Assembly (NCBI RefSeq): GCF_963665995.1
Contig: NZ_OY762512.1
Coordinates: forward strand, 620,001-684,000
Source: Pleurocapsa sp. FMAR1
GTDB lineage: Bacteria; Cyanobacteriota; Cyanobacteriia; Cyanobacteriales; Xenococcaceae
Reading direction: 5' to 3'
DNA: 64,000 nt
The notes beneath the pieces are model-generated. The model saw only the letters and a program-made list of their open reading frames with translations. It made no database searches and was not told the DNA's origin. Numbering within the stretch: the stretch's first letter is position 1; each line of letters begins with the position of its first letter. Shown piece by piece: positions 7,974 through 16,468 of the stretch. Made by a program: the position numbers and the translations under genes.

Positions 7974-10900
7974 AATTTTTTAATTGTTCTATTAATAGTG
8001 ATTCTGCTTCTGTTTCCAATAAATTATTAATTTGATTTAAATCATTATCTAGATCTATATTTTGTTCGCTTACATTTTTATTAAACATAGTTTTTAATAA
8101 ATAGTTAGCTAACTTATTTACATTGGAATAGTCAAAAATAACTGTTGCCGATAATTTGAGGTTGTAGCTAGACTGAAGTTTATTTCTTAGTTCAACCGAA
8201 CCTAAAGAATCTAATTCTAATTCAGCAAAACCTAGTTCTAAATCAATTTGATTGATATTTTTAATCCCTAATATATTTGCTACCTGCTGACTAATTTGTT
8301 CTATTAATAAACCTTGGCGTTGAGAAGCTTCTACATTTAATAGCTGCTGTTTAAAATCAAGATTAGCTATAGAAATAGGATGAGAATCAATAAAATTATT
8401 ATAGAATGGTATAGCAGAATTGTTTTTATTCCATACGTTCCAATCAATCGGAATTACGCCAATTTGCGTTGGAGAATGCAATAGCAACTGCTCTAATATT
8501 TCAATCCCCTCTGTTGGTTTAATACTGCCTATTCCCTTTTGTTTTAAACTTTCTATTATTTGAGTGTCAGCAGCTAGCCCAGTGTTTTGCCATGCACCCC
8601 AATTAATTGCGCTCGCAGGTAAACCTAAACGACGACGACCATGAGCTAAAGCATCGAGAAAAGCATTGGCAGCACAATAATTGGCTTGTCCTGGCGAACC
8701 AACTAAAGAACTAGCTGAAGAAAACAAAATAAAGCTTTCTAAGTCATATTTTTGCGTTAAAAGGTGTAAATTCCATGCCCCCTGAACTTTAGGCGCGAGA
8801 ACCTGGCTAAAGCTTGACCAATCTTGTTTTAAGATAGTGCGATCGCTTGTTACTCCAGCACAGTGAATGACTCCTCGCAGGGGAGGTAGTGTTGATTCGA
8901 TTTGTGATAAAGCCTGGGCTAGTTGATTTGTATCAGCAATATCTGCTTTAATAAGATTAACTTGGGCATCCCCTTGTATTTTTTGCAGCTTGCTCTGTAA
9001 TTCAGGTTTTACTGCGCTACGTCCAAGTAAAACAATATTTTTTATTCCTTTAGTTGTTAACCACTGAGCTACCTCTAAACCAATTGCACCCATTCCTCCT
9101 GTTATTAAATATGTGCCGTCGAAATGAGGGAGTAACGGGGTGATGGGGTGACGGGGTGACGGGGTGATTATAATTTTGCCTTGATGTTTTCCTTGCTGCA
9201 TATAGCGAAAAGCATCAATAATTTTATCGCTAGAGAATATAGTGTGGGGTAAGGGTTTGAGTTTTTCTGTAGCAAATTGCGACAACACATCACCAAGCAT
9301 CTGTTGAATTAATTCAGGCTGATCTTGGGTAATTCGCCACAGATCGATAATAAAGTAATTAATATTTGGTTTAACTTCAGCCACATCTTGCTTAGACCAA
9401 ATACCCTGCTTACCTATTTCGATAAAATGCCCGCGATCGTTTAACACGGACACACTTTTAGAAATAAATTCACCTGACAAGGAATTAAGTATTACATCTA
9501 CACCTTTACCATCGGTGGCAGATACAATTTCCTCAGCAAAATCCAGACTGCGGGAGTTCATAATATTTTTTACTCCCATTGATCTAAGCAATTCCCATTT
9601 GGGAGTTGAGGCAGTAGCAAATATTTCTGCGCCTTGCTGTTGGGCTATCTGTATCGCAGCCAAACCAACACCACCTGCTGCTGAGTGAATTAAGACTTTT
9701 TCCCCTGGCTGTATTCGTGCCAAATAAATAAGGGTGTAGTAGGCAGTAAGGAAAGTTACGGGAATAGTTGCAGCCTCTTCATAGCTGAGAGATTCTGGTT
9801 TAGGGATAGCCAGCAGAGAATTAACGGTAAGATACCGACTAAAGCTATTATCTGAAATAGCAATTACTGCATCTCCAAGTTTAAAATCGTTTACCTCTTT
9901 ACCTAATGCGGTAACTATTCCTGCACATTCTAAGCCCAAGAATTTCGTCTCGTCGGGATATAAATCTAAAGCAACCATCACATCACGGAAGTTCAAACCA
10001 GTTGCTTTAACTTCTATTTCTATTTCATGATCTTGAGGCTGTTGTCGGCTGATTGATTTCCACTGTAAGCTATCCAAATTACCAGGATCATTAATCTCTA
10101 ACTGCAAATTAAATTCAGTAGAGTTTTCTCTTCCAGTCTCCTTGTCTCCCAGTCTCCCAGTCTCCTTGTCTCCTCGTCTCCTCGTCTCTTCGTCTCCTTG
10201 TCTCTTCGTCTCCTTGTCAAATCTAACCAACCTAGCTACATAACGCTGATTATTTCTATAGCCAACCTGTTCATTTAATACCGCGCAAATTTCCTGGAAG
10301 ATAGTCTCTGCTTCGTTGTTTGTAGAATTGCGATCTAGATCTATCCCTACACATAATAACTCTGGATGTTCCAAGGCGATCGCTTTCTGCATCCCCCAAA
10401 GACAAGACTGTTTTATTGCCGATGTCAGTTGATAGTTATCTACAGGTTGGGCATTACGGGTAACAAACCACAAGGGAGGATTATCATTGTGTTGTATTAA
10501 AGCCTGTACCAAATATAAATAACTTTCACACTCTCGCCAATCTTCGATCTCATCTAAACTGCAAAGATAAATAACCCCTGCTAGATCTTGATGTTGCTGT
10601 ATTAAACTTTGAAATGCTTCAGGGTTATCTTTAATAATATGGCGGGTAACAAGATGACATTGTTGCTGCTGTAATTCTAAAAGCGTAAGTAACTTGTTAC
10701 CAATACCTGTACTATCGGCAAAAATCAACCACGTACCAGTTTCAATAGCCAGAGAAGATTTAGATGATAAAGGCTGCTGTATCCATTGCTGCTGATATAG
10801 CCAATTTTGCCAACGAGGTTGGGAATTTACTGCTTGAGATTTCAAGCCTGTGAGTTTGGCAACCAAATCGCCGTAATCGTTATATAGCTGGATTTTGGCT

Positions 10901-13900
10901 GACAAGCCTGTGTTATATTTACTGTCTTGTTCTAATTCTAGATAACTCCAGACTTTATTACCTGGCAGACTATACAAATCTAATTTATCCAAGCCGACAG
11001 GAATATAGGTTGCGGTAGACAACTCGCTTGGTAAAGCTGCAAATAATATTTGTAGACAAGAATCTAATAGTGCAGGATGGAAATAATACTCATTGCTGTT
11101 TAAATGATTTGGTAATTCAATTAATCCTAAAGCCTCATTTTCATTTGCCCATAATTGTTTTATTCCCTGGAAGCTTTTACCGTAATTAATTCCTCTTTGC
11201 TGACACTGTTGATAGTACTGAGTAACGTCTAACTCTAAATTTTTGAACCAAGATTTAATAACTTCTAGCTGTAACTTATCTGCTGTAGCTTCTAGAGGCA
11301 AAACTTGACCAGAACTATTTAATTGCCATTGTTCATTATCATTATCAAAACTGTAAACTTCACAAGCTGCGGTATCTTGTTCAGGAGACAAGATTAACTG
11401 AATTTCAGGTACATAACTTTCTTTTATATAGAGAGGGGAATCAATAGCTACATCTTTAATAGTTAGTCGCTTAGTTTTAAACTGAAATACTCCAGATGCT
11501 ATGACCATTTCTAAATAAGCAGTACCAGGAAGGACAGGCTTGTTAGCCAAACAGTGATCTTGCAGCCAAGTAATACTATTAGACTGGAGGTGAGATTGAA
11601 ATATTGTTTGTTTTAAAGGAGAGGATAAAGGCTTTCCTAATAAAGGGTGAGTAGTCTGTAGCGTATTATTTCTATATTGCCTAATAATGTCTGGTTTAGG
11701 GATATCAAACCAGTATCTTTGTCTTTGAAAAGGGTAAGTGGGCAAAGATATTTTTTGACCGTTATAGTTTTTGCTGACTTCTGACCAATTAATATCTACT
11801 CCTGCAATATATAACTGTGATAATGCCTCTAATATTTGTAGCCAGTCATCATGTTTAGGATTAAGACTATACAAAAATAGTTTATTATCTGAAATACTTT
11901 GTGCCATTCCTGTCAATGTTGGTTTTGTGCCGACTTCTAGAAATATACTCACTTGCCGATCTAAATATTTGATACTTTTGGCAAATTGAACTGGCTTTAA
12001 AATATGATCTGTCCAATACTGTGGAGTAGCTACAGGTTCGTTAGCCAATTCTCCTGTAATATTGGAAATCATTAGTATCTGTGGTAAAGAATAATTGATA
12101 GTTTTAGCAACTTTTTCAAAATCCTCTATAATAGGCTGCATTAAAGGAGAATGAAAAGCATAATTTACATTTAATAATTGCGTTTTTATTTCTGATGATT
12201 CTAGCTCTTTGATAATGTTATCTATATCAACTTTTAGTCCAGATAATACAATATGCGAGCCATTATAAGCAGCAATACTTATATTTTTATTTAAGACAAA
12301 ATCTATCTTTTCTTGATCGCAAAAAACAGCCAGCATTGCGCCATTTGTTGGTAAGCTTTGTATTAGCTTCGATCTGGCTGAAACAAGTTTTAAAGCATCT
12401 TCTAAACTAAATACCCCCGCAAGACAAGCTGCTACATATTCACCTATACTATGCCCCATTACTACATCAGGTTTGATTCCCCAAGATAGCCACATTTGCG
12501 CCAGGGAGTATTCAATCGTGAATAATAAAGGTTGGGTGTATTGGGTTTCGTTGATTGTATATAAACTTGTAATTCCAATCTTGGCGCTCTTCTTTGCGTC
12601 TTTGCGTCTCTGCGCGAGATAATTTTCATTCAAGTCAATAAATACTTCCAGCAATGCCTTATCATAATCAGGCTGTAGAATTTCCAAACAGCGATCGCAA
12701 TTCTCCTTAAACACAGGTTGGGTATTGTACAATTGTTGTGCCATGCCGACATATTGCGAACCTTGTCCTGTAAACAAAAAGGCTATCTTGTTGTTATTTT
12801 GAATCCTATTGACTATATATATTTGATTTAATTTAGCGGCTAATTCTTGTTTATCCCTCGCTACTACACCCAGTCGATAATCAAAGTGATATCTACCAAT
12901 ATTACTGGTAAAACATATATCTCGTAGGGGCGAACAGCCGTTCGCCCTTAGATAATCCTGATAGCTTTTTACTAACTCCTGTAAGGCAGGTTCGGTTTTC
13001 GCTGATAGGGTTAATAAATATCCTGGAAGCTGTTGCTTATTGCTTTTTTCAACAGTAAACTCTTCTAAAATTAAGTGAGCATTAGTACCACCAATACCCA
13101 AAGAATTTACTCCAGCACGACGGGGATAGTTATCGCTTTTCCAGTCTTGTAACTGAGTATTAATATAAAAAGGACTGCGCTCAAAATTTATCTGGGGATT
13201 AGGATTATTAAAGTGTAGACTAGCAGGTATTTTTTGGTGATATAAACAAAGGGTAGTTTTAATTAAACCAACTATCCCCGATGCCATTTGTAGATGTCCC
13301 ACATTGGTTTTAACTGAACCAACCGCACAATAACCTATTTTTCTGGTATCATCATGATATGCTTGAGTCAATGCCTTGATTTCAATGGGATCGCCTAGCT
13401 TTGTTCCCGTACCGTGTGCTTCAATATAGCTAACAGATTGCGGTGGTATGTCTGCGTATGCTAATGCTTCGGCTACTGCTCTAGTTTGCCCATCTACATT
13501 CGGAGCAAAATAACCGACTTTGGTGCCACCATCATTATTAACTGCCGATCCTTTGACAATTCCATAAATGCGATCGCCATCTTCTATTGCTTTATCTAAT
13601 AGCTTCAGCACCACCATCCCCGCACCACTACCAAAGATCGTTCCACCCGCTGACTCATCAAAAGCGCGACAGTGACCATCAGGAGATAAAATCATTCCTT
13701 CTTGGTATAAATAGCCCATTTTCTGCGGAGAGTGAACAGAAACTCCTCCCGCCAGGGCTAGATCGCATTCGGAGTTGATTAAGCTCTGACAAGCTAAGTG
13801 AACTGTAACCAAGGATGTAGAACAAGCGGTTTGCACATTTACACTAGAACCTGTAAGATTTAGTTTATAGGATATTCTAGTAGTAAGATAATCCTTGTCG

Positions 13901-16320
13901 TTTGCAGTACTGGCTTGAAAGCCTCCCATCGAGCTTAGATTTATTACCTTTAGGTCATCCTGCTCATCAATGGTATGACGGTTGGGATATATGTTATTTA
14001 ACAGATAGGTATTTGTTGCTGCACCACCGTAGAGCGCGATCTCTCCTTTGTAAGTAAAAGGATCGTACCCCGCATCTTCTAAACTTGACCAAGCGCATTC
14101 GAGAAATAAACGCTGCTGCGGATCTAATAGTTGTGCCTCTTTGGGACTATAGCCCCAAAAATCCGCATCAAAACCTGCTATGTCGTCGAGAATTGGACTA
14201 GCTTTTACGTAGTTGGGATTATTGAGTAACTCTTGATCGACTCCAGAGTCGAGAATTTCTGCATCTTCAAAAAAGCTAATGGACTCTACGCCATTGCAAA
14301 GATTATGCCAAAACTCCTCTATATTATTTGCCCCAGGAAAACGACAGGACATCCCAATAATTGCCACGTCTTTATTGACTGTAGCTTGACGACGTAATTC
14401 TCCCCGACGTTTACCCTGCTGTATTGCAACAGACTCTCGATCGCAGTTGAGATAATCAGCTAAAGCAGAAATAGTAGGATATTGAAACAACGTTACCGCA
14501 GATAGATGATTATGTTCAGGCGTTAATTTGCTCAATACCTGCATTAGTAATAGAGAATTACCGCCTAACTCAAAAAAGTTATCGTTTACGCTTACGGTAG
14601 CCAAATTTAAAACTTCTTTCCATACTTCAACCAGTTGTTGCTCGATCGCATTACTTGGCAACTCCTGCTGACTTAAATCTCTTTGGTTAAATGACTCGGC
14701 AACTTCTTCTACTACCTCATTAAATTCTCCTGCTGCAAATCTTTGACCAAGCTGGGATCTTTGAATTTTACCGATCGCCGTTTTGGGAATAGCATCTTTA
14801 GTAACGGGGATAATATAGGCTGGTGCGATTCCTATCTGCTCAAAGACTGCTTTACGTATTTGATTGATTAATTCTCTTAGCTTGTCTTGCTTCTGGTTGG
14901 TATTAAAAAAGATTGCTATTTGTTCTTGCTCGTTACTGTCTTTTACGCCACAAGCAGCCGTATAAGAAATAGTAACATTGGCGATCGCTTCGACTACAGT
15001 TTCGATATCATGGTTGTAATAGTTAACCCCGTTAATAATCATCACGTCTTTTTGACGACCAGTAATCGTCAGTCGTCCTGCGCTCAAAAAGCCTAAGTCT
15101 CCCGTATTGAACCAGCCATCAGCAGTAAATATCTCTTCGTTTAATTCTGGCTGCTGATAATACCCCGCCGTAACCGTTTCGCCCTTTACCTGTAACAAGC
15201 CTATCTTTCCTTCGGGGACAAGCTCATTTTTCTCATCCACAATTCTTAGAGATATTCCAGGGATAGGTGCGCCTACTTGCACAAACTGCCGATTCATATT
15301 ATGATAAAAGTCATTAGAATGGGCTATCCCTGATGTCGTTTCTGACATTCCATAGCCAGGACTAACTACAGAAGATTTTAAGCCATAGGGTGCGAGTAAT
15401 TCTAAAAAACGCTGAGTAGTTTGACCCACAACCGCTTCTGCACCATTGCCCATCCAGCGCAAACAGGACAAATCCCAGTTATGTTCTGCTGTAGATGCCA
15501 GCTTCTCATTAACTAAGTTATAGGCAAAATTTGGACTCCAGGTAGCGGTAACGCGATATCGATCGATCAAATCTAACCATTGCAACGGATTTTGGAGAAT
15601 CAATTCACTTTTGACCTGAATTTGTTGACATCCAAGGTAAACCTCAGTCAAATGAAACATTACTAAACTAGCAACGTGTTCTATGGGCATCCAATTCAAA
15701 GTAATATCCTGTTGAGATAGATTATTTACTTTCGCCATGCCGTAAACACTAGCCAAAAGATTACGCGCCGACAACATTACTCCTTTTGGCTTTCCCGTAC
15801 TACCAGAGGTAAATAGCAACAAAGCTAAGTCGTCTAGCTGACTACAATGCCAATTACCGTCAGGTTCGTTAGCCAATAAGCTCTTGAGTGCGATCGCTTT
15901 TAAATCTTTGATGTCGCTGTCGGTAATAATTAAAGGAGACTGGCATAGTTCCCACGTTTGATGTAATTTGCTGCTATTAAAATTCAAATCCACACTTAAG
16001 GGAATTGGCACAAATCCCCCCAAAAAACAGCCCCACAAACCAGCAAAAAAACACCGAGTATCTCGCAGATACAAAATCACCCGATCCTTGGGCTGTAAAC
16101 CTTTTTGACGCAATCCGCTTAAAATAGCTTCAGCATCTCGGAGTAAATCGCTGTAAGATAAAAAAATCTTTGTCTTAGGGTCACTTTTAATCGTGATTCC
16201 TGTTTCATAAGCTGCCGCGCGCACAAGAATTTCTGATAACGTCATGGTTAAAACAGAACTTGGTAAAGCATCCCCGTGACTAATAGACAGATTAGCTGAC
16301 TCTTGTTCAGACGAATTCAT
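7963..16320 (-). CDS. Type I polyketide synthase: acyl-AMP ligase-ACP-KS-AT-DH-ER-KR-ACP
   Basis: 2785 residues from ATG 16320 (GTG 16341 is an alternative). Domains in order: an acyl-AMP/CoA ligase (about 20-540; SGSTGKPKG near 175, GYGMSETT near 335, NTGDLG near 405); ACP1 with Ser589 in ELGGNSL; KS with Cys833, His969 and His1009; AT with GHSIGEY Ser1291 and a YAFH signature suggesting malonyl-CoA; DH with His1589 and Asp1753; ER with HSAAGGVG near 2215; KR with GGMGAIG and Tyr2548/Asn2552; ACP2 with Ser2705. It should activate a free carboxylic acid, add one two-carbon unit and reduce it fully. There is no thioesterase or methyltransferase; the acidic C-terminal helix (ETEAESLLIEQL) looks like a docking segment for a missing partner. 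In DH the motif HxxxGxxxxP has Asn1593 instead of Gly. Four DNA repeat elements are embedded in the linkers. Product unknown. Confidence 0.92.
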   Translation of the reverse strand: MNSSEQESANLSISHGDALPSSVLTMTLSEILVRAAAYETGITIKSDPKTKIFLSYSDLLRDAEAILSGLRQKGLQPKDRVILYLRDTRCFFAGLWGCFLGGFVPIPLSVDLNFNSSKLHQTWELCQSPLIITDSDIKDLKAIALKSLLANEPDGNWHCSQLDDLALLLFTSGSTGKPKGVMLSARNLLASVYGMAKVNNLSQQDITLNWMPIEHVASLVMFHLTEVYLGCQQIQVKSELILQNPLQWLDLIDRYRVTATWSPNFAYNLVNEKLASTAEHNWDLSCLRWMGNGAEAVVGQTTQRFLELLAPYGLKSSVVSPGYGMSETTSGIAHSNDFYHNMNRQFVQVGAPIPGISLRIVDEKNELVPEGKIGLLQVKGETVTAGYYQQPELNEEIFTADGWFNTGDLGFLSAGRLTITGRQKDVMIINGVNYYNHDIETVVEAIANVTISYTAACGVKDSNEQEQIAIFFNTNQKQDKLRELINQIRKAVFEQIGIAPAYIIPVTKDAIPKTAIGKIQRSQLGQRFAAGEFNEVVEEVAESFNQRDLSQQELPSNAIEQQLVEVWKEVLNLATVSVNDNFFELGGNSLLLMQVLSKLTPEHNHLSAVTLFQYPTISALADYLNCDRESVAIQQGKRRGELRRQATVNKDVAIIGMSCRFPGANNIEEFWHNLCNGVESISFFEDAEILDSGVDQELLNNPNYVKASPILDDIAGFDADFWGYSPKEAQLLDPQQRLFLECAWSSLEDAGYDPFTYKGEIALYGGAATNTYLLNNIYPNRHTIDEQDDLKVINLSSMGGFQASTANDKDYLTTRISYKLNLTGSSVNVQTACSTSLVTVHLACQSLINSECDLALAGGVSVHSPQKMGYLYQEGMILSPDGHCRAFDESAGGTIFGSGAGMVVLKLLDKAIEDGDRIYGIVKGSAVNNDGGTKVGYFAPNVDGQTRAVAEALAYADIPPQSVSYIEAHGTGTKLGDPIEIKALTQAYHDDTRKIGYCAVGSVKTNVGHLQMASGIVGLIKTTLCLYHQKIPASLHFNNPNPQINFERSPFYINTQLQDWKSDNYPRRAGVNSLGIGGTNAHLILEEFTVEKSNKQQLPGYLLTLSAKTEPALQELVKSYQDYLRANGCSPLRDICFTSNIGRYHFDYRLGVVARDKQELAAKLNQIYIVNRIQNNNKIAFLFTGQGSQYVGMAQQLYNTQPVFKENCDRCLEILQPDYDKALLEVFIDLNENYLAQRRKDAKKSAKIGITSLYTINETQYTQPLLFTIEYSLAQMWLSWGIKPDVVMGHSIGEYVAACLAGVFSLEDALKLVSARSKLIQSLPTNGAMLAVFCDQEKIDFVLNKNISIAAYNGSHIVLSGLKVDIDNIIKELESSEIKTQLLNVNYAFHSPLMQPIIEDFEKVAKTINYSLPQILMISNITGELANEPVATPQYWTDHILKPVQFAKSIKYLDRQVSIFLEVGTKPTLTGMAQSISDNKLFLYSLNPKHDDWLQILEALSQLYIAGVDINWSEVSKNYNGQKISLPTYPFQRQRYWFDIPKPDIIRQYRNNTLQTTHPLLGKPLSSPLKQTIFQSHLQSNSITWLQDHCLANKPVLPGTAYLEMVIASGVFQFKTKRLTIKDVAIDSPLYIKESYVPEIQLILSPEQDTAACEVYSFDNDNEQWQLNSSGQVLPLEATADKLQLEVIKSWFKNLELDVTQYYQQCQQRGINYGKSFQGIKQLWANENEALGLIELPNHLNSNEYYFHPALLDSCLQILFAALPSELSTATYIPVGLDKLDLYSLPGNKVWSYLELEQDSKYNTGLSAKIQLYNDYGDLVAKLTGLKSQAVNSQPRWQNWLYQQQWIQQPLSSKSSLAIETGTWLIFADSTGIGNKLLTLLELQQQQCHLVTRHIIKDNPEAFQSLIQQHQDLAGVIYLCSLDEIEDWRECESYLYLVQALIQHNDNPPLWFVTRNAQPVDNYQLTSAIKQSCLWGMQKAIALEHPELLCVGIDLDRNSTNNEAETIFQEICAVLNEQVGYRNNQRYVARLVRFDKETKRQGDEETRRRGDKETGRLGDKETGRENSTEFNLQLEINDPGNLDSLQWKSISRQQPQDHEIEIEVKATGLNFRDVMVALDLYPDETKFLGLECAGIVTALGKEVNDFKLGDAVIAISDNSFSRYLTVNSLLAIPKPESLSYEEAATIPVTFLTAYYTLIYLARIQPGEKVLIHSAAGGVGLAAIQIAQQQGAEIFATASTPKWELLRSMGVKNIMNSRSLDFAEEIVSATDGKGVDVILNSLSGEFISKSVSVLNDRGHFIEIGKQGIWSKQDVAEVKPNINYFIIDLWRITQDQPELIQQMLGDVLSQFATEKLKPLPHTIFSSDKIIDAFRYMQQGKHQGKIIITPSPRHPITPLLPHFDGTYLITGGMGAIGLEVAQWLTTKGIKNIVLLGRSAVKPELQSKLQKIQGDAQVNLIKADIADTNQLAQALSQIESTLPPLRGVIHCAGVTSDRTILKQDWSSFSQVLAPKVQGAWNLHLLTQKYDLESFILFSSASSLVGSPGQANYCAANAFLDALAHGRRRLGLPASAINWGAWQNTGLAADTQIIESLKQKGIGSIKPTEGIEILEQLLLHSPTQIGVIPIDWNVWNKNNSAIPFYNNFIDSHPISIANLDFKQQLLNVEASQRQGLLIEQISQQVANILGIKNINQIDLELGFAELELDSLGSVELRNKLQSSYNLKLSATVIFDYSNVNKLANYLLKTMFNKNVSEQNIDLDNDLNQINNLLETEAESLLIEQLKNFNF
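9129..9168. repeat. 8-bp tandem repeat inside the synthase (ER-KR linker)
   Basis: Five 8-base units, four of them ggggtgat or ggggtgac and one imperfect (ggagtaac). They encode a proline/serine/threonine-rich piece of about 13 residues between the ER and KR domains (about residues 2385-2398). The reading frame is preserved although the unit is not a multiple of three. Repeats of this style are usually intergenic in cyanobacteria. Confidence 0.85.
10136..10218. repeat. 8-bp tandem repeat, ten units, inside the synthase before the ER domain
   Basis: Ten consecutive units of gtctcctt/gtctccca/gtctcctc/gtctcttc followed by gtc. Three units equal 24 bases, so the protein carries an 8-residue charged repeat (KETKRQGD, EETRRRGD, KETGRLGD, KETGREN) at about residues 2035-2062. 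The segment is highly charged and almost certainly a disordered linker. It sits exactly at a domain boundary, between the post-DH region and the ER. Confidence 0.93.
12581..12619. repeat. Dispersed-type repeat (ctttgcgtc direct repeats) inside the AT domain region
   Basis: Contains ctttgcgtctttgcgtctctgcgcgag, with two direct copies of ctttgcgtc and a variant. I recognise this type as a common intergenic element in cyanobacterial genomes, from memory. Here it encodes an AQRRKDAKKSAK segment between the N-terminal GQGSQ motif and the GHSIGEY motif of the acyltransferase, where it should form a basic surface loop. Confidence 0.6.
12925..12950. repeat. REP-like palindrome inside the synthase (KS-AT linker)
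   Basis: taggggcgaac and gttcgccctta form an 8-bp perfect stem (gggcgaac/gttcgccc) with a four-base loop, agcc. Related GGGCGAA/TTCGCCC sequences occur at 21438-21452 and 39291-39317 outside genes. Here it is read as NGCSPLR, in frame, in the KS-AT linker. Confidence 0.75.
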
Positions 16321-16468
16321 AAACACACCAAACTCACTCACTACCGATTTATCAAATTTAGAGTTACTTTATAGCAAATTGTTGTGATTGAAGGTAAGTT
16401 TCCCATCAGAGTGTATTTAATTTAATAAATTCGTATATTTTGTATTACTACTGTGATAATCTTTGCTG

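Noticed and set aside
7963-16320. Olefin synthase (Ols) type polyketide synthase
   Set aside because: It also has an acyl-AMP ligase and ACP start, but the sulfotransferase and thioesterase domains that make the terminal alkene are absent, and DH and ER are present.
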